A stretch of DNA of 64,000 nt from Acidobacteriota bacterium (GCA_019247495.1 JAFAOU010000117.1:1-64000), one strand, 5' to 3'; positions 8,139 through 19,860 are shown, numbered from the stretch's first letter. Notes: generated by a model not told the origin, from the sequence alone. A program made the numbers and translations.

Positions 8139-8167
8139 TTGATTTTGCCATCCACCGCTGTTATGGT
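8139..8167 (+). promoter_or_regulatory. Candidate sigma-70 promoter of rpsO
   Basis: TTGATT (8139-8144) and TATGGT (8162-8167) are separated by exactly 17 bases, matching the -35/-10 consensus at four of six positions each. They lie 53 bases upstream of the rpsO start. Assigned by eye only. Confidence 0.45.
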
Positions 8168-8220
8168 GTCGCGTTTCAAAGCGGATGATTGTATTTACAG
8201 GGTTTACGTCTTAAGGAGAC

Positions 8221-8496
8221 ATGATTTTGCCGACCACCAAAGAGCAGAAAACAGAGCTCATTTCCTCGTATCGCGTCCATGACGTCGATACCGGGTCGCC
8301 AGAGGTGCAGATTGCGCTCCTCTCGAACCGAATTACCTATCTGACCGAGCACTTCAAGACCCACGCGAAGGACCATCACAGCCGTCGCGGTCTGCTCAAG
8401 ATGGTCGGCCGCCGCCGCCGGCTTCTCGACTACCTGAAGAGGCAGGACATGGAGCGCTACCGCTCCATCATCGACAAACTCGGCATCCGCAAGTAA
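8221..8496 (+). CDS. rpsO: 30S ribosomal protein S15
   Basis: A 91-residue protein of normal S15 length containing the family core [22 protein letters not shown] and [21 protein letters not shown]15 binds the central domain of 16S rRNA and nucleates platform assembly. A strong ribosome binding site, AAGGAG at 8213-8218, precedes the ATG. As in many bacteria, pnp follows on the same strand, with a hairpin terminator between them. In E. coli S15 represses its own translation through its leader; that is not testable here. Confidence 0.98.
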   Translation: MILPTTKEQKTELISSYRVHDVDTGSPEVQIALLSNRITYLTEHFKTHAKDHHSRRGLLKMVGRRRRLLDYLKRQDMERYRSIIDKLGIRK

Positions 8497-8530
8497 CCAG
8501 ATCGGGGCGCGCAACAGCGCCCGCAGCAAA

Positions 8531-8560
8531 CGGGCGCACGCAAGTGCGCCCGAGGTTTTT
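8531..8560 (+). terminator. Intrinsic terminator between rpsO and pnp
   Basis: A perfect 9-bp GC-rich stem (8531-8539 with 8544-8552) closes a GCAA tetraloop and is followed within three bases by TTTTT. This position corresponds to the rpsO terminator of other bacteria, where partial read-through supplies pnp. Confidence 0.9.
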
Positions 8561-8673
8561 CTGGCGCGTGGCTCGCACGCGCTACTCCTTCCGGCCGGAT
8601 CCCATCATCCGGCCACCAGCGGACAAATCTACTGCGCCGAGGTGATGAGTGGTCTCGGGCACAAAGGAATCAA

Positions 8674-11064
<2,391 letters not shown>

Positions 11065-11087
11065 GTCGATTTAATTGATGCTGATTC

Positions 11088-11116
11088 AAACGCCGCCGAA
11101 AGGCGGCGTTTTTTTT
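11088..11116 (+). terminator. Intrinsic terminator of pnp
   Basis: A perfect 10-bp stem (11088-11097 with 11102-11111) with a GAAA tetraloop, continuing into eight or more T residues. A textbook Rho-independent terminator 23 bases after the pnp stop. Confidence 0.95.
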
Positions 11117-11241
11117 ACCTGAAGGTCGAGGTCCGGCTCATACACGACATTCAGGTGCGGATCGCGTTGCGGCGGATGAGAATTTTTCGTGTGGCGTCAC
11201 TCTATCTCTGAGATTGCATTTATATTGTGAGGAACGCAAGG

Positions 11242-13128
11242 ATGAAGACAATCGCCGTGGCTTGGCTCGTCCATATCGCGCTATTAAGTGCTGCTGTGAG
11301 CGTCGGTGGCGCAACTCGCCCGAAGTTCAGACCGGCAGCTTCCAACGGTGCGGGCGATAGCCGGTACGTCGTGACACTAGCCGAAGATGAGGCAGTGGGC
11401 GATCCCAACGCGCTCAGGCAGGAACTAGCTCTGATTTACGGAGCCAAGCCAGAAGTCAATGCCTCGTCCGATGCGCGCCAATTTGCGGTAATCATGACGT
11501 CTGCGCGTGCGCGACTCCTCAGCGCTGACTCCAGGGTGAGTGAGGTTGTTGAGGTTCCACTCACGCCGCCTGCGCCGACCACGCCCTCTTCCTCAGCGCA
11601 CTTAAGATCGCGACCGTCTGGCTATGGCGACATCGGTCAAAGTGGTACGTACACCTACGACGGCGCTGGCAATATCACGGCGATTGGCGCGGACACCTTC
11701 GTGTACGACAGCGTACAGCGTTTGGTGAGTAGCGTGACCCGGGGAGTGCAGGAAAACTACACCTATGACGCTTACGGCAACCGGACGAGCGCTACCGGTG
11801 CAGTCAATTGCCTCGGGCAAACGAATTGCGCCCAGACCGTGACCGTGGACTCGAACACGAACCATCTCATCACGATCAACGGTGCGGCCGTCACATACGA
11901 CGCGGCCGGGAACATCAAAATGATCGCAGCCACCTCCAGCTCTCCCGGCGCCGTCTACTTGTACGACGGCATGGGGATGATGACCGAAGCCACCGTCGGC
12001 AGCGACGTCCGGCAGTTCATCTATACCGCGAACGACGAGCGAATCGCGATCAAACAGGGCGTGTCGTGGACCTGGACACTGCGCGACCAGAGCGGCAAGG
12101 TGCTGCGCGAGTTCACGAGCCTCGAGAGTGGGAGCGGGCCGAACCTGGCGATGACGAACTGGCAATGGGCGAAGGACTACGTCTGGCATGACGGCTTGCT
12201 ACTGGCCACCGTTACGCCGAGCGGCACTCTTCACTATCACCTTGACCACCTCGGTACTCCGCGTCTGATCACGGACGCGAACGGCGTGAAGGTGGCCGAG
12301 CATGCGTACTACCCGTTCGGTGCCGAGATCAACCTGACGCCGCACGAGAATCCCGAGGAGGCGATGAAGTTCACGGGCCACGAGCGGGACATCGTGGCGG
12401 GCGACGGGCATACGTTGGATTACATGCATGCGAGGTATGACAATGCGAGTTTGGGACGTTTCCAATCCGTCGATCCGGCTCTGGACTTGAAGAAGGTTAT
12501 CGCTACTCCGCAAGCCTGGAACCGCTACACCTACGTGCGGAACAATCCGTTGCGTTTCACCGACCCGACGGGCAGGTACACCTGCTCTGGGTCGGAGCAG
12601 GAATGCAAGTCAATTGAAGGCGGGCTTGTCGTTTTGCGCGCGGCTGCGGCTGAGGCGACTCGCGCGAATCAGCCCGGTGCGGCAGTACTCAACCAAGTTG
12701 TAGATTTCTACGGCAAAGCTGGTGACAAGAACGGCGTAGCGGTGGCTGTTGGAAACCTAGGAGCTGGTCAGGCGATGACGACAGGAACATCGGGCATCGG
12801 TCCATTCAAAACAACGACAGTGACTGTCGACAAGAACTTTCTGGCCAGCAAGTCGGACAGTTTTGTTCGTCTTGCGAATGGATTCGCTCACGAAGGTGAC
12901 CACGGAATTCATCAACGTGCTTCCGGTATGGCCTCGACACGATCGGACATAAAGTTTCTTGAAGTGAGCGCCTATCGAACGCAAGGCTACATCTACTCGG
13001 CATTGAAAATCGACGATCACGATTTTGGGATTTGGACGACTACCAACGGCTGGGATCCAGCCGCGATCAATGCCGCGGCTGAGGCAAGCACGCAGTCGGT
13101 GTGCGGGACGGGAAACTGTCCTCCATGA
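11242..13128 (+). CDS. RHS-repeat protein with C-terminal metalloprotease-like toxin domain
   Basis: A 628-residue exported protein. After a signal peptide (MKTIAVAWLVHIALLSAAVS) comes a 60-residue segment (YVVTLAEDEA...SEVVEVPL) reminiscent of a peptidase-propeptide (I9-like) fold. Next are YD repeats (YTYDGAGNIT, YTYDAYGNRT, YDAAGNIKM) and the RHS core LDHLGTPRLITDANG to YTYVRNNPLRFTDPTG. Beyond this core, where RHS proteins carry variable toxins, is a domain with HEGDH at 550-554 and a downstream Glu at about 574, a probable gluzincin zinc site. The shell is far shorter than full RHS toxins, so it may be a truncated or orphan cassette. Its stop overlaps the start of the next gene (ATGA). 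The ATG at 11242 is preferred over GTG at 11227 because of the signal peptide. Confidence 0.85.
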   Translation: MKTIAVAWLVHIALLSAAVSVGGATRPKFRPAASNGAGDSRYVVTLAEDEAVGDPNALRQELALIYGAKPEVNASSDARQFAVIMTSARARLLSADSRVSEVVEVPLTPPAPTTPSSSAHLRSRPSGYGDIGQSGTYTYDGAGNITAIGADTFVYDSVQRLVSSVTRGVQENYTYDAYGNRTSATGAVNCLGQTNCAQTVTVDSNTNHLITINGAAVTYDAAGNIKMIAATSSSPGAVYLYDGMGMMTEATVGSDVRQFIYTANDERIAIKQGVSWTWTLRDQSGKVLREFTSLESGSGPNLAMTNWQWAKDYVWHDGLLLATVTPSGTLHYHLDHLGTPRLITDANGVKVAEHAYYPFGAEINLTPHENPEEAMKFTGHERDIVAGDGHTLDYMHARYDNASLGRFQSVDPALDLKKVIATPQAWNRYTYVRNNPLRFTDPTGRYTCSGSEQECKSIEGGLVVLRAAAAEATRANQPGAAVLNQVVDFYGKAGDKNGVAVAVGNLGAGQAMTTGTSGIGPFKTTTVTVDKNFLASKSDSFVRLANGFAHEGDHGIHQRASGMASTRSDIKFLEVSAYRTQGYIYSALKIDDHDFGIWTTTNGWDPAAINAAAEASTQSVCGTGNCPP

Positions 13129-13544
13129 TTCGTCATATCACCGTGTTGCTTTTCGTGCTACAGATCGTCTTCATGACGGGCTGCAAGAGGGGCCGGGAGG
13201 AGCCAGTCGAAACCACGATCTGTGCTATCGCCGCCAATCCCCGTGCGTTCGATGGGAGGGTTGTGCGTGTAATGGCGATGCTGCAGAGTGATGGACTTGA
13301 GCACTCAAGTCTGATCGATCATTCTTGTCGATCTACGACACTTGCGATTATGGGTGGGCCAAGTGACGACGCGGCGCACCGCGCGCTTACGTCTGCTGTA
13401 TTCAGCGGCCGGTCTGGTACTTTTGATAAGGAGATCCGCGGCGTATTCGTCGGGCGATTCGGCTGGCGCCAAAGCAAGACACCATCACGGCAGATATGGC
13501 TAGTCACGGCATCTGATGTCATCGTTACACCTAGGCGGGAATAG
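13125..13544 (+). CDS. Small lipoprotein, candidate immunity partner of the RHS toxin
   Basis: A 139-residue protein with a lipoprotein signal (VLLFVLQIVFMTGC, Cys20). The mature part begins ETTICAIAANPRAFDGRVVRVMAML, a pattern seen in small OB-fold-like envelope proteins, and has a pair of later cysteines (C7-type ICAI and DHSC) that could form a disulfide. The start codon overlaps the stop of the RHS gene by four bases, so the two are co-translated. Immunity function is inferred only from position and cellular location: a periplasm-facing lipoprotein next to an exported toxin. It could instead be an unrelated envelope protein. Confidence 0.7.
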   Translation: MIRHITVLLFVLQIVFMTGCKRGREEPVETTICAIAANPRAFDGRVVRVMAMLQSDGLEHSSLIDHSCRSTTLAIMGGPSDDAAHRALTSAVFSGRSGTFDKEIRGVFVGRFGWRQSKTPSRQIWLVTASDVIVTPRRE

Positions 13545-13868
13545 CATAAGCAACCCCGCTCCACGTCCCACAATCAATCATCAGGAGCCGGTGCCAAAGA
13601 AGAGAGACGCGGCCGGCATTAAAGTCATGGTGGGTAATAGCGGTAGGAAGAGGGCTTCACGCCTTGTCTCGAAAGAGGACCGAAGGGTCAAACCTTCAAT
13701 TTTCGCTTCGCGACTTCCCCCACCTTCGCCGCGCCTCGCGGTGGCGAAGCGAAAAAACGCCCGGAATGACCCGTCTCACGCGTTCGGCCAGATGAGCGCT
13801 AGCGGTTACATCGCTGCCGGGATCGGATTGCTCTTTGTGGTAAACATGCGCGCTCGGAGGGAGAGCGC
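13545..13868. other. Intergenic region with inverted repeat, no gene
   Basis: No credible gene is seen. A 12-bp inverted repeat (13700-13711 with 13744-13755, TTTTCGCTTCGC and its complement) encloses a second palindrome, giving a strong nested hairpin that could terminate the RHS operon. The remainder is unremarkable apart from a GGAGGGAG ribosome binding site before the next gene. Confidence 0.6.
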
Positions 13869-16800
13869 ATGAATCGTTTTCTGCGGCTGCTGTGTGTCGC
13901 CGGTTTCCTGGTCCCGGTTGCCTATGGGGCAACACCTGCTAAACCAACGACGCCGGCGCTGCCGGATGCGTCGATTCTGAAAGGGATGCAGTGGCGCGAG
14001 GTTGGGCCGTATCGCGGCGGGCGGGCGGATGCGGTCGTCGGGATCGCGGATCAGCCGAACGTCTACTACTTCGGTTCGACGGGCGGCGGTGTGTGGAAGA
14101 CGGTCGACGCTGGGCAGTCGTGGAAGCCGATGTCGGATGGGTTTTTCGGTGGGACGATCGGCGCGGTCGCGGTGGCTCCTTCTGATCCGAGCGTTGTCTA
14201 CGCGGGAACGGGCGAAGAGACCATCCGCGGCAATGTCTCTCCCGGCGCGGGGATGTGGAAGTCGACCGATGCGGGGAAGAGCTGGACGCACATCGGGCTC
14301 GATGACTCGCAGCAGATCGCGCGCATTCGCGTTCATCCGTCGAATCCCGATCTGATTTATGTCGCGGCGTTGGGGCATGCGTTCGGGCCGAACGACATGC
14401 GCGGCGTTTATCGGTCGCGCGACGGTGGCAAAAACTGGGAGCGCGTGCTCTTCGTCAATCGCGATTCGGGGGCGGTCGATCTGAACATGGACCCGTCGAA
14501 TCCGCGGATTCTCTACGCGTCGACGTGGCGGTTCCGGCGCGGTGCGTACTTCTTCGACAGCGGCGGGGAAGGGTCGGCGCTGTGGAAGTCGACCGACGGC
14601 GGCGATACGTGGAAAGAGTTGTCGCGGAACAAGGGCATGCCGAAGGGGACGCTGGGCATCATCGGCGTCAGCGTTAGTGCGTCGAATCCGCAGAATGTCT
14701 ACGCCATCGTCGAGGCGAAGGAGGGCGGCGTTTTTCGCTCGCGCGATGGCGGCGACACGTGGTCGAAGACGAGCGACTCGGCCGATCTTCGCCAGCGGGC
14801 CTGGTACTACTCGCGGATTTACGCCGATCCTAAGGATGAGGACACGGCGTACGTCGTCAACGTCCGCTTCCACAAAACCAAGGACGGCGGCAGGACGTGG
14901 AGCGCGATCAACACGCCACATGGCGACAACCACGATCTCTGGATTGCGCCGAACGATCCGCAGCGGATGATCGAGGCGAACGACGGCGGTGTGAACGTCA
15001 CCACCGACGGCGGCGTGAACTGGACGAAGCAGGACAACCAGCCCACGGCGCAGTTCTACCGCGTCTCGGTCGATACCGATTTTCCCTACCGCCTCCTCGG
15101 GCCGCAGCAGGACAACACGGCTGTGCGCATCCGCCATCGCAGCGGCGGCAGCGGGATTGGTCCGCGCGATTGGGAGGAGACGGCGGGGGGCGAGAGCGGC
15201 TACATCGTGGCCGATCCGAAGAATCCCGACATCGTCTACGGCGGCTCGTACGGCGGACTGCTGACGATCTACAACCACAAGACCGGCGAGCAGCGCGACG
15301 TCAATCCGTGGCCCGACAATCCGATGGGCGCGGGCGCGGCCGACATCAAGCACCGCTTCCAGTGGAACTTCCCGATCTTCTTTTCGCCGAACGATCCGAA
15401 CAAGGTCTACGCGGCCTCGCAGTACCTGATGGAGTCGACGAACGCGGGGCAGAGCTGGAAGGTGATCAGTCCCGATCTCACGCGCAACGACAAGTCGAAG
15501 GAAGGGCCGAGCGGCGGGCCGATCACCAAAGACAATACGAGTGTCGAGTACTACGACACGATTTTCTACGGCGCCGAATCGCCGGTCGAAGCTGGTGTGT
15601 TGTGGGTTGGCTCCGACGACGGCCTCGTGCACGTCTCCCGCGACGGTGGCGCGCATTGGGACAACGTCACGCCGCCGAAAACGATCATGCCCGAATGGAT
15701 CATGATCAATGAGATCGACGCCAGTCCGACCGACAAGGGCGCGGCGTACGTGGCAGCTACGAACTTCAAGTGGGACGACTTTCACCCGTACCTCTACAAG
15801 ACCTCGGACTACGGCAAGACCTGGACGAAGATCGTCGATGGCATTCCGGCCACCGAATTCACGCGCGTGATTCGGGCCGATCCGAAGAAGCGCGGTCTGC
15901 TCTACGCCGGCACGGAGCGCGGCGTCTACGTTTCGTACGATGACGGCAGCCACTGGCAGTCGTTGCAGTACAAGCTGCCGATCGTTCCCATTCACGACCT
16001 GCTCGTACACGACGACGCGCTGATCGCGGCAACGCACGGCCGCTCGTTCTGGATGCTCGACGACCTCGAGCCGCTGCGCCAGCTCACTCCTGATGTTGCC
16101 GCGAAGCCGGTTCACGTCTTTACGCCGGCGCTGACCTGGCGGACGGCGGGCGGGGGAGGGCGGCCGGGAGGCTTGCAGGGAACGAATCCGCCGAGCGGCG
16201 CCATCATTGATTACTACATCCACGACCAGAAGCCCGGCACCAAGGTCTCCATGGCAATCCTCGGCGGCGACGGCAAAGTCATCCGCGAGTACACCGGAAC
16301 GGTGCAGGCTGAGGCCGCGAAACCGCGCGAGGCCAGCGGTACTACGCCCGCTGCTGTCACTGCGACCCCGACGACTGAGGAACCGAAGGAGGCGATCAAG
16401 TCCGAAGGCGGTGAGGCCGAGGAAGAAGGTGGCGGCGATGAGGGCGGACGGCGCGGGCGTGACTCGAACAAGCTCACCGATGTCGTCAACGGACACAATC
16501 GCTTTGTGTGGAACCTGCGCACCGCGGAGGCCAAGCGCTTCCCCGGATTGATCATGTGGAGCGGAGGCACGCTCGGACCGCGCGTGATTCCGGGAACGTA
16601 TCAAGCCAAACTGACTGTCGGTGATCAGCCGCCGGTGACGACGTCGTTCGAAATCCGGCAGGACCCGCGCAGCACCTCCACCGCTGCCGATCTGAAAGCG
16701 CAGTTCGATTTCGTCACCAGCGTCCACGACAAACTCTCCGAGGTGAATGAGGCGGTCGCGCGGATCCGCGAAGTGCGCAAACAACTGACGGACGTCAAGA

Positions 16801-17123
16801 AGCGCGTGGGCGACAACAAGGCGATCGTCACCGCGGCGAACGATCTCGACAAGAAGATGACCGCGGTCGAAGAAGCGCTGTACCAGACGAAGAACAAGAG
16901 CTCGCAGGATCCGCTGAACTATCCGATCCGCCTCAACGACAAGCTGGCCGGCGTCGGCGACTCAGCGGCAACCGGTCCGTACGCGCCGACGTTGCAGCAG
17001 ATCGCTGTGCGCGACGAGCTGGTGTCGAAGATCAATGTCGAGCTGGCGAAATTGAAAGCGATCTGGGATACGGATTTGCCGGCGTTCAACAAGCTGGCGG
17101 CGGGAGTGCCGGTGGTGAAGTGA
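13869..17123 (+). CDS. Secreted VPS10/sortilin-like beta-propeller protein
   Basis: A 1084-residue exported protein with a signal peptide (FLRLLCVAGFLVPVAYGATP). The first 700 residues are a run of BNR/Asp-box-like blades (STDGGDTWKE, SRDGGKNWER, SRDGGDTWSK, TSDYGKTWTK) as in sortilin and family-74-like propellers. A Pro/Glu/Gly-rich linker follows near 790-870, then a C-terminal region (GTYQAKLTVGDQPPVTTSFEIRQDPR, then a helical bundle with SVHDKLSEVNEAVARIREVRKQL) that is characteristic of acidobacterial proteins annotated as glycosyl hydrolases. No catalytic glycosidase residues can be assigned, so enzymatic activity is uncertain. GGAGGGAG precedes the ATG. Confidence 0.88.
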   Translation: MNRFLRLLCVAGFLVPVAYGATPAKPTTPALPDASILKGMQWREVGPYRGGRADAVVGIADQPNVYYFGSTGGGVWKTVDAGQSWKPMSDGFFGGTIGAVAVAPSDPSVVYAGTGEETIRGNVSPGAGMWKSTDAGKSWTHIGLDDSQQIARIRVHPSNPDLIYVAALGHAFGPNDMRGVYRSRDGGKNWERVLFVNRDSGAVDLNMDPSNPRILYASTWRFRRGAYFFDSGGEGSALWKSTDGGDTWKELSRNKGMPKGTLGIIGVSVSASNPQNVYAIVEAKEGGVFRSRDGGDTWSKTSDSADLRQRAWYYSRIYADPKDEDTAYVVNVRFHKTKDGGRTWSAINTPHGDNHDLWIAPNDPQRMIEANDGGVNVTTDGGVNWTKQDNQPTAQFYRVSVDTDFPYRLLGPQQDNTAVRIRHRSGGSGIGPRDWEETAGGESGYIVADPKNPDIVYGGSYGGLLTIYNHKTGEQRDVNPWPDNPMGAGAADIKHRFQWNFPIFFSPNDPNKVYAASQYLMESTNAGQSWKVISPDLTRNDKSKEGPSGGPITKDNTSVEYYDTIFYGAESPVEAGVLWVGSDDGLVHVSRDGGAHWDNVTPPKTIMPEWIMINEIDASPTDKGAAYVAATNFKWDDFHPYLYKTSDYGKTWTKIVDGIPATEFTRVIRADPKKRGLLYAGTERGVYVSYDDGSHWQSLQYKLPIVPIHDLLVHDDALIAATHGRSFWMLDDLEPLRQLTPDVAAKPVHVFTPALTWRTAGGGGRPGGLQGTNPPSGAIIDYYIHDQKPGTKVSMAILGGDGKVIREYTGTVQAEAAKPREASGTTPAAVTATPTTEEPKEAIKSEGGEAEEEGGGDEGGRRGRDSNKLTDVVNGHNRFVWNLRTAEAKRFPGLIMWSGGTLGPRVIPGTYQAKLTVGDQPPVTTSFEIRQDPRSTSTAADLKAQFDFVTSVHDKLSEVNEAVARIREVRKQLTDVKKRVGDNKAIVTAANDLDKKMTAVEEALYQTKNKSSQDPLNYPIRLNDKLAGVGDSAATGPYAPTLQQIAVRDELVSKINVELAKLKAIWDTDLPAFNKLAAGVPVVK

Positions 17124-17125
17124 TG

Positions 17126-17311
17126 CTGTCATCCTGAGCCGCCGAAGGCGTCGTAGCCGAAGGCGGAGCGCCGCAGGACGGTCGAAGGACCCCCCAAGTA
17201 CTTGCCTCGTGCAAAAGCCGCCGCCCTTTCCGGGTAGCAGGTTGGGGGTCCTTCGACCGTCCTCCGCTCCTTCGGCTTCGCCTACGCAGCTCCGGCGGCT
17301 CAGGATGACAG
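17126..17311. repeat. Long inverted repeat, TGTCATCCTGAG-type
   Basis: Two imperfect arms of about 68 nt (17126-17194 and 17244-17311) flank a 49-nt loop. The outer ends read CTGTCATCCTGAGCCGCCG and its complement, and the inner ends contain GGACGGTCGAAGGACC. Sequences of this form are abundant between genes in Acidobacteriota. It lies between convergent genes and runs into the 3' end of the Gfo/Idh gene, so it may act as a bidirectional terminator. Confidence 0.85.
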
Positions 17312-18352
17312 CGCGGTCCAGCGTCCGTCGCTCGCGCTGGACTCGCGTGCCGCGTCGAGGACGCGTTGCTGCATCAGGCCGTCTTCGAATGTGGCGGCAT
17401 CGGCGATCGCGCTTCGGTCGCCGTCGTCGATTGCGCGTTTCAGGGCGCGGCCGAGGAGGAAGGTGCCGGTGCCGAAGGCGCCGCCGGCGGAGTTGCCGCG
17501 GCGGTCGGAGCGGCTGCCTTTTGTCGCGGCGGTGAAGAGTTCGCCGCGCAGCGCCGTCAGCAGGTCTTCGCCGGCGAGACGCATCGCCCCTTCTTCGCCG
17601 TGAATCGTGAGCGTGGTCGGCTCGTCGGGTCCCGATGCAACCGCGCTGAAGGTCATAGACGCGATGGCGCCGTTCGCGAGGCGGAGAGCGACGTCGGCGA
17701 AATCATCCGACGTCACGCGGCGCGTGCCGTTCTCGAACGGCCGCTCGTCGATGATCGTCCGCAGCGTGGCTTGCACCGCCTCGATCTCCATGCCGAGGAA
17801 GCGAAGCATGTCGACGAAGTGCGAGCCGACGGCGCCCCAGATTCCGCCACCTTGACTTGCATCGCTCCACCAGTTCCAGGCGCGTGTTCGATCGCCGCGG
17901 CCGGGACTCGCGTAGCGCACTTCGGCGTAGCGGATCCCGCCGAGGTCGCCGATGCGGTCGCGGGCGGCGCGGAACGAGGGGAGGAATCGCAACTCGTGAT
18001 CGATGAGCGCGATCTGATCCGGGTGTTTCCGCCCCGCCGCGACGAGCTCCTCGGCTTCGGATGCATTGAGCGCGGTTGGTTTCTCGCAGAGCACGTGTTT
18101 GCCGGCGTCGAGCGCGGACGTGGCCATCTGCAGATGTTCCGACGGCGGTGTGACGATGGTGACGAGATCGATGTTCGATGTGATGAGCGAACGCCAATCG
18201 TCGAACGGCTCGAGGTCGAGGTCGCCGCCGATCTTGCGCGTCCGCTCGGAGTTGTGTCCGGCGATAGCGACGACGTCGAGCCCCGCCTCGCGGAACGCGG
18301 GCACCTGCACGCGCGCGCCCCAGCCGGTGCCGATGATTCCGACGCGTGCCAT
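17300..18352 (-). CDS. Gfo/Idh/MocA family oxidoreductase
   Basis: A 350-residue NAD(P)-dependent dehydrogenase of the glucose-fructose oxidoreductase/inositol dehydrogenase family. The N-terminal Rossmann motif is GIIGTGWGARVQ, and the family EKP motif is present as CEKPTAL near residue 91. The C-terminal substrate domain begins with RYAEVRYASPG and contains GGGIWGAVGSHFVDMLRFLG, the usual active-site helix with a His. The substrate (a sugar or cyclitol) cannot be read off. The last codons overlap an inverted repeat, so the C-terminus may have been altered by repeat insertion. Confidence 0.92.
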   Translation of the reverse strand: MARVGIIGTGWGARVQVPAFREAGLDVVAIAGHNSERTRKIGGDLDLEPFDDWRSLITSNIDLVTIVTPPSEHLQMATSALDAGKHVLCEKPTALNASEAEELVAAGRKHPDQIALIDHELRFLPSFRAARDRIGDLGGIRYAEVRYASPGRGDRTRAWNWWSDASQGGGIWGAVGSHFVDMLRFLGMEIEAVQATLRTIIDERPFENGTRRVTSDDFADVALRLANGAIASMTFSAVASGPDEPTTLTIHGEEGAMRLAGEDLLTALRGELFTAATKGSRSDRRGNSAGGAFGTGTFLLGRALKRAIDDGDRSAIADAATFEDGLMQQRVLDAARESSASDGRWTALSS

Positions 18353-18361
18353 TGCCGCAGT

Positions 18362-18775
18362 TTAGGTTGCTTCCGCGGCCATCGGCGTGCCGAGTCCGCA
18401 GAAAAGTCCGACCATGTCGAGCAACTCGGCGACATGAAACGGCTTCTCGAGGATCACGGCCGGCTTCAGATCTTCGTCGCTCGCGTCGAGTTTGTAGGCG
18501 GAGATGATGATGACCGGCGATTCCTTGCGGTGGCTGCGGAACCAGCGCAACCACTCGCGGCCATCCATGCGCGGCATGGCCAGGTCGAGGATGACCAGCA
18601 TGATGTCGGGGTTCTGCTCGACGACGGGGATGGCGTCCTGCCCGTCGCACGCGGTGAGGACTTCGAAGCCGTACGGCAGCAGGAGATCGCGATAGGCGGC
18701 GACCAGGGCCGTATCGTCGTCGATGACCAGCAGCTTGCGTAGTTTGAAGGGGGTACGCCGCGCTCGAATGCTCAC
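18362..18775 (-). CDS. Single-domain response regulator
   Basis: A 137-residue CheY-like receiver: acidic residues in LLVIDDDTAL (D19-D21), phospho-acceptor D64 in VILDLAMP, switch Ser in IISAYK and Lys in LEKPFH. There is no output domain. I chose GTG at 18775 because GGAG lies five bases upstream. It stands alone between Gfo/Idh and the divergent ABC ATPase gene; no kinase is adjacent. Confidence 0.9.
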   Translation of the reverse strand: MSIRARRTPFKLRKLLVIDDDTALVAAYRDLLLPYGFEVLTACDGQDAIPVVEQNPDIMLVILDLAMPRMDGREWLRWFRSHRKESPVIIISAYKLDASDEDLKPAVILEKPFHVAELLDMVGLFCGLGTPMAAEAT

Positions 18776-18869
18776 CTGCGCTCCGTGAATCCTAGAAGGT
18801 CCGTGATCGAAGACGCGATGTGCAAGTGGCGTACCGCACGGGACCGTAGCCCATGAAAGAATCCGGTTG

Positions 18870-19856
18870 ATGCTCGACGTCTCCCTGACCGATATCCCTC
18901 TGGGCACTGTGACCTTTCCCCGATCGACGCACACCGCGATTGTCGGCCCGGCAGGATGCGGCAAATCCACTCTGCTGCAAATCATCGCCGGCGATCGCAA
19001 ACCGCAGTCGGGCCAGGTCCGCATCGGATCGCGCGACGTCACCAGCCTCAGGCGCGCACGCCGTCCCTTGCTGTACACGACGTCGGCGATCGATGCGCCT
19101 TCACGCTGGTCGGTTCGCCATCTGCTCGTCGCTGCTGCGCGGCAGCGGACGATCGATCGCGAGGACCGGCAGCAGGAGATCGAGCTGGCGACGGCGAAGT
19201 GGAACCTCTTACTCGATCGCCGCCTGGACACGCTGTCGTCGACCGAGAAAACGCGCGCGAACCTGGCGAGGATCGAGATTCTCAAACCGGCCATCCTCAT
19301 CGCGGACCGCATCCTCGAAGGCGTGAATCCGTCGGAGAATCTCGCCGACGAGTTTTACCGAACGCTGCGTGTGATGGGGACGACCGTCATCACCGCACCG
19401 TCGTCGATCGTGGAGTTGGGCGCGATCGATCGGGTAATCGTGCTCGACGCCGGGCGCATCGTGCAGCAGGGGATGCCGTCCGAGGTGTACGGAAATCCGG
19501 TGAGCGAAGCGGCGGCAGCGGCGACCGGCGATGTGAGCGTGGTGCCGGTGACCATCAGCGGCAATATCGTGTCATCGATCATCGGATCGTGGGAGACCGA
19601 TCCGCCTCCGTTTCAGGGAAGTGGAATCGCGCTCATCCGGCCGGATTCATTCTCCGTCGCTGCGGCGGGGGAAGAGTCTGATCTCATCTTCGGCGTTGAG
19701 GAAGCGAGCTTCTACGGCGGCGCGTGGCACGTGCTTGGATTGCTCAGCGGCGCGTTCCTGCTGCGGGTGACGTTGCCAGGCTCTCTCGCGATTCACAAAG
19801 GGAAGTTGATGGCGCTGCGGTATGACCCGTCGCGGTTTCGCTTGCTGGCTAAATGA
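18870..19856 (+). CDS. Degenerate ABC-type ATPase with C-terminal TOBE-like domain
   Basis: A 328-residue protein resembling sugar-importer ATPases (MalK/UgpC type), including a C-terminal extension from about residue 230 that resembles a TOBE domain (GIALIRPDSFSVA, FLLRVTLPGS). Walker A is perfect (GPAGCGKST, 26-34). The signature is LSSTEKTRANLAR instead of LSGGQ, and Walker B reads AILIADRIL, so the catalytic Glu after the Asp is missing. ATP binding without normal hydrolysis is likely. No permease or binding-protein gene is near. It could be a regulatory or decaying paralogue. Confidence 0.8.
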   Translation: MLDVSLTDIPLGTVTFPRSTHTAIVGPAGCGKSTLLQIIAGDRKPQSGQVRIGSRDVTSLRRARRPLLYTTSAIDAPSRWSVRHLLVAAARQRTIDREDRQQEIELATAKWNLLLDRRLDTLSSTEKTRANLARIEILKPAILIADRILEGVNPSENLADEFYRTLRVMGTTVITAPSSIVELGAIDRVIVLDAGRIVQQGMPSEVYGNPVSEAAAAATGDVSVVPVTISGNIVSSIIGSWETDPPPFQGSGIALIRPDSFSVAAAGEESDLIFGVEEASFYGGAWHVLGLLSGAFLLRVTLPGSLAIHKGKLMALRYDPSRFRLLAK

Positions 19857-19860
19857 TTTG

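Noticed and set aside
13806..16784. Very long open frame (992 codons) on the minus strand
   Set aside because: It is antisense to the VPS10-like gene, is extremely rich in Arg/Val/Asp as expected from the complement of GC-rich codons, and has no domain or ribosome site.
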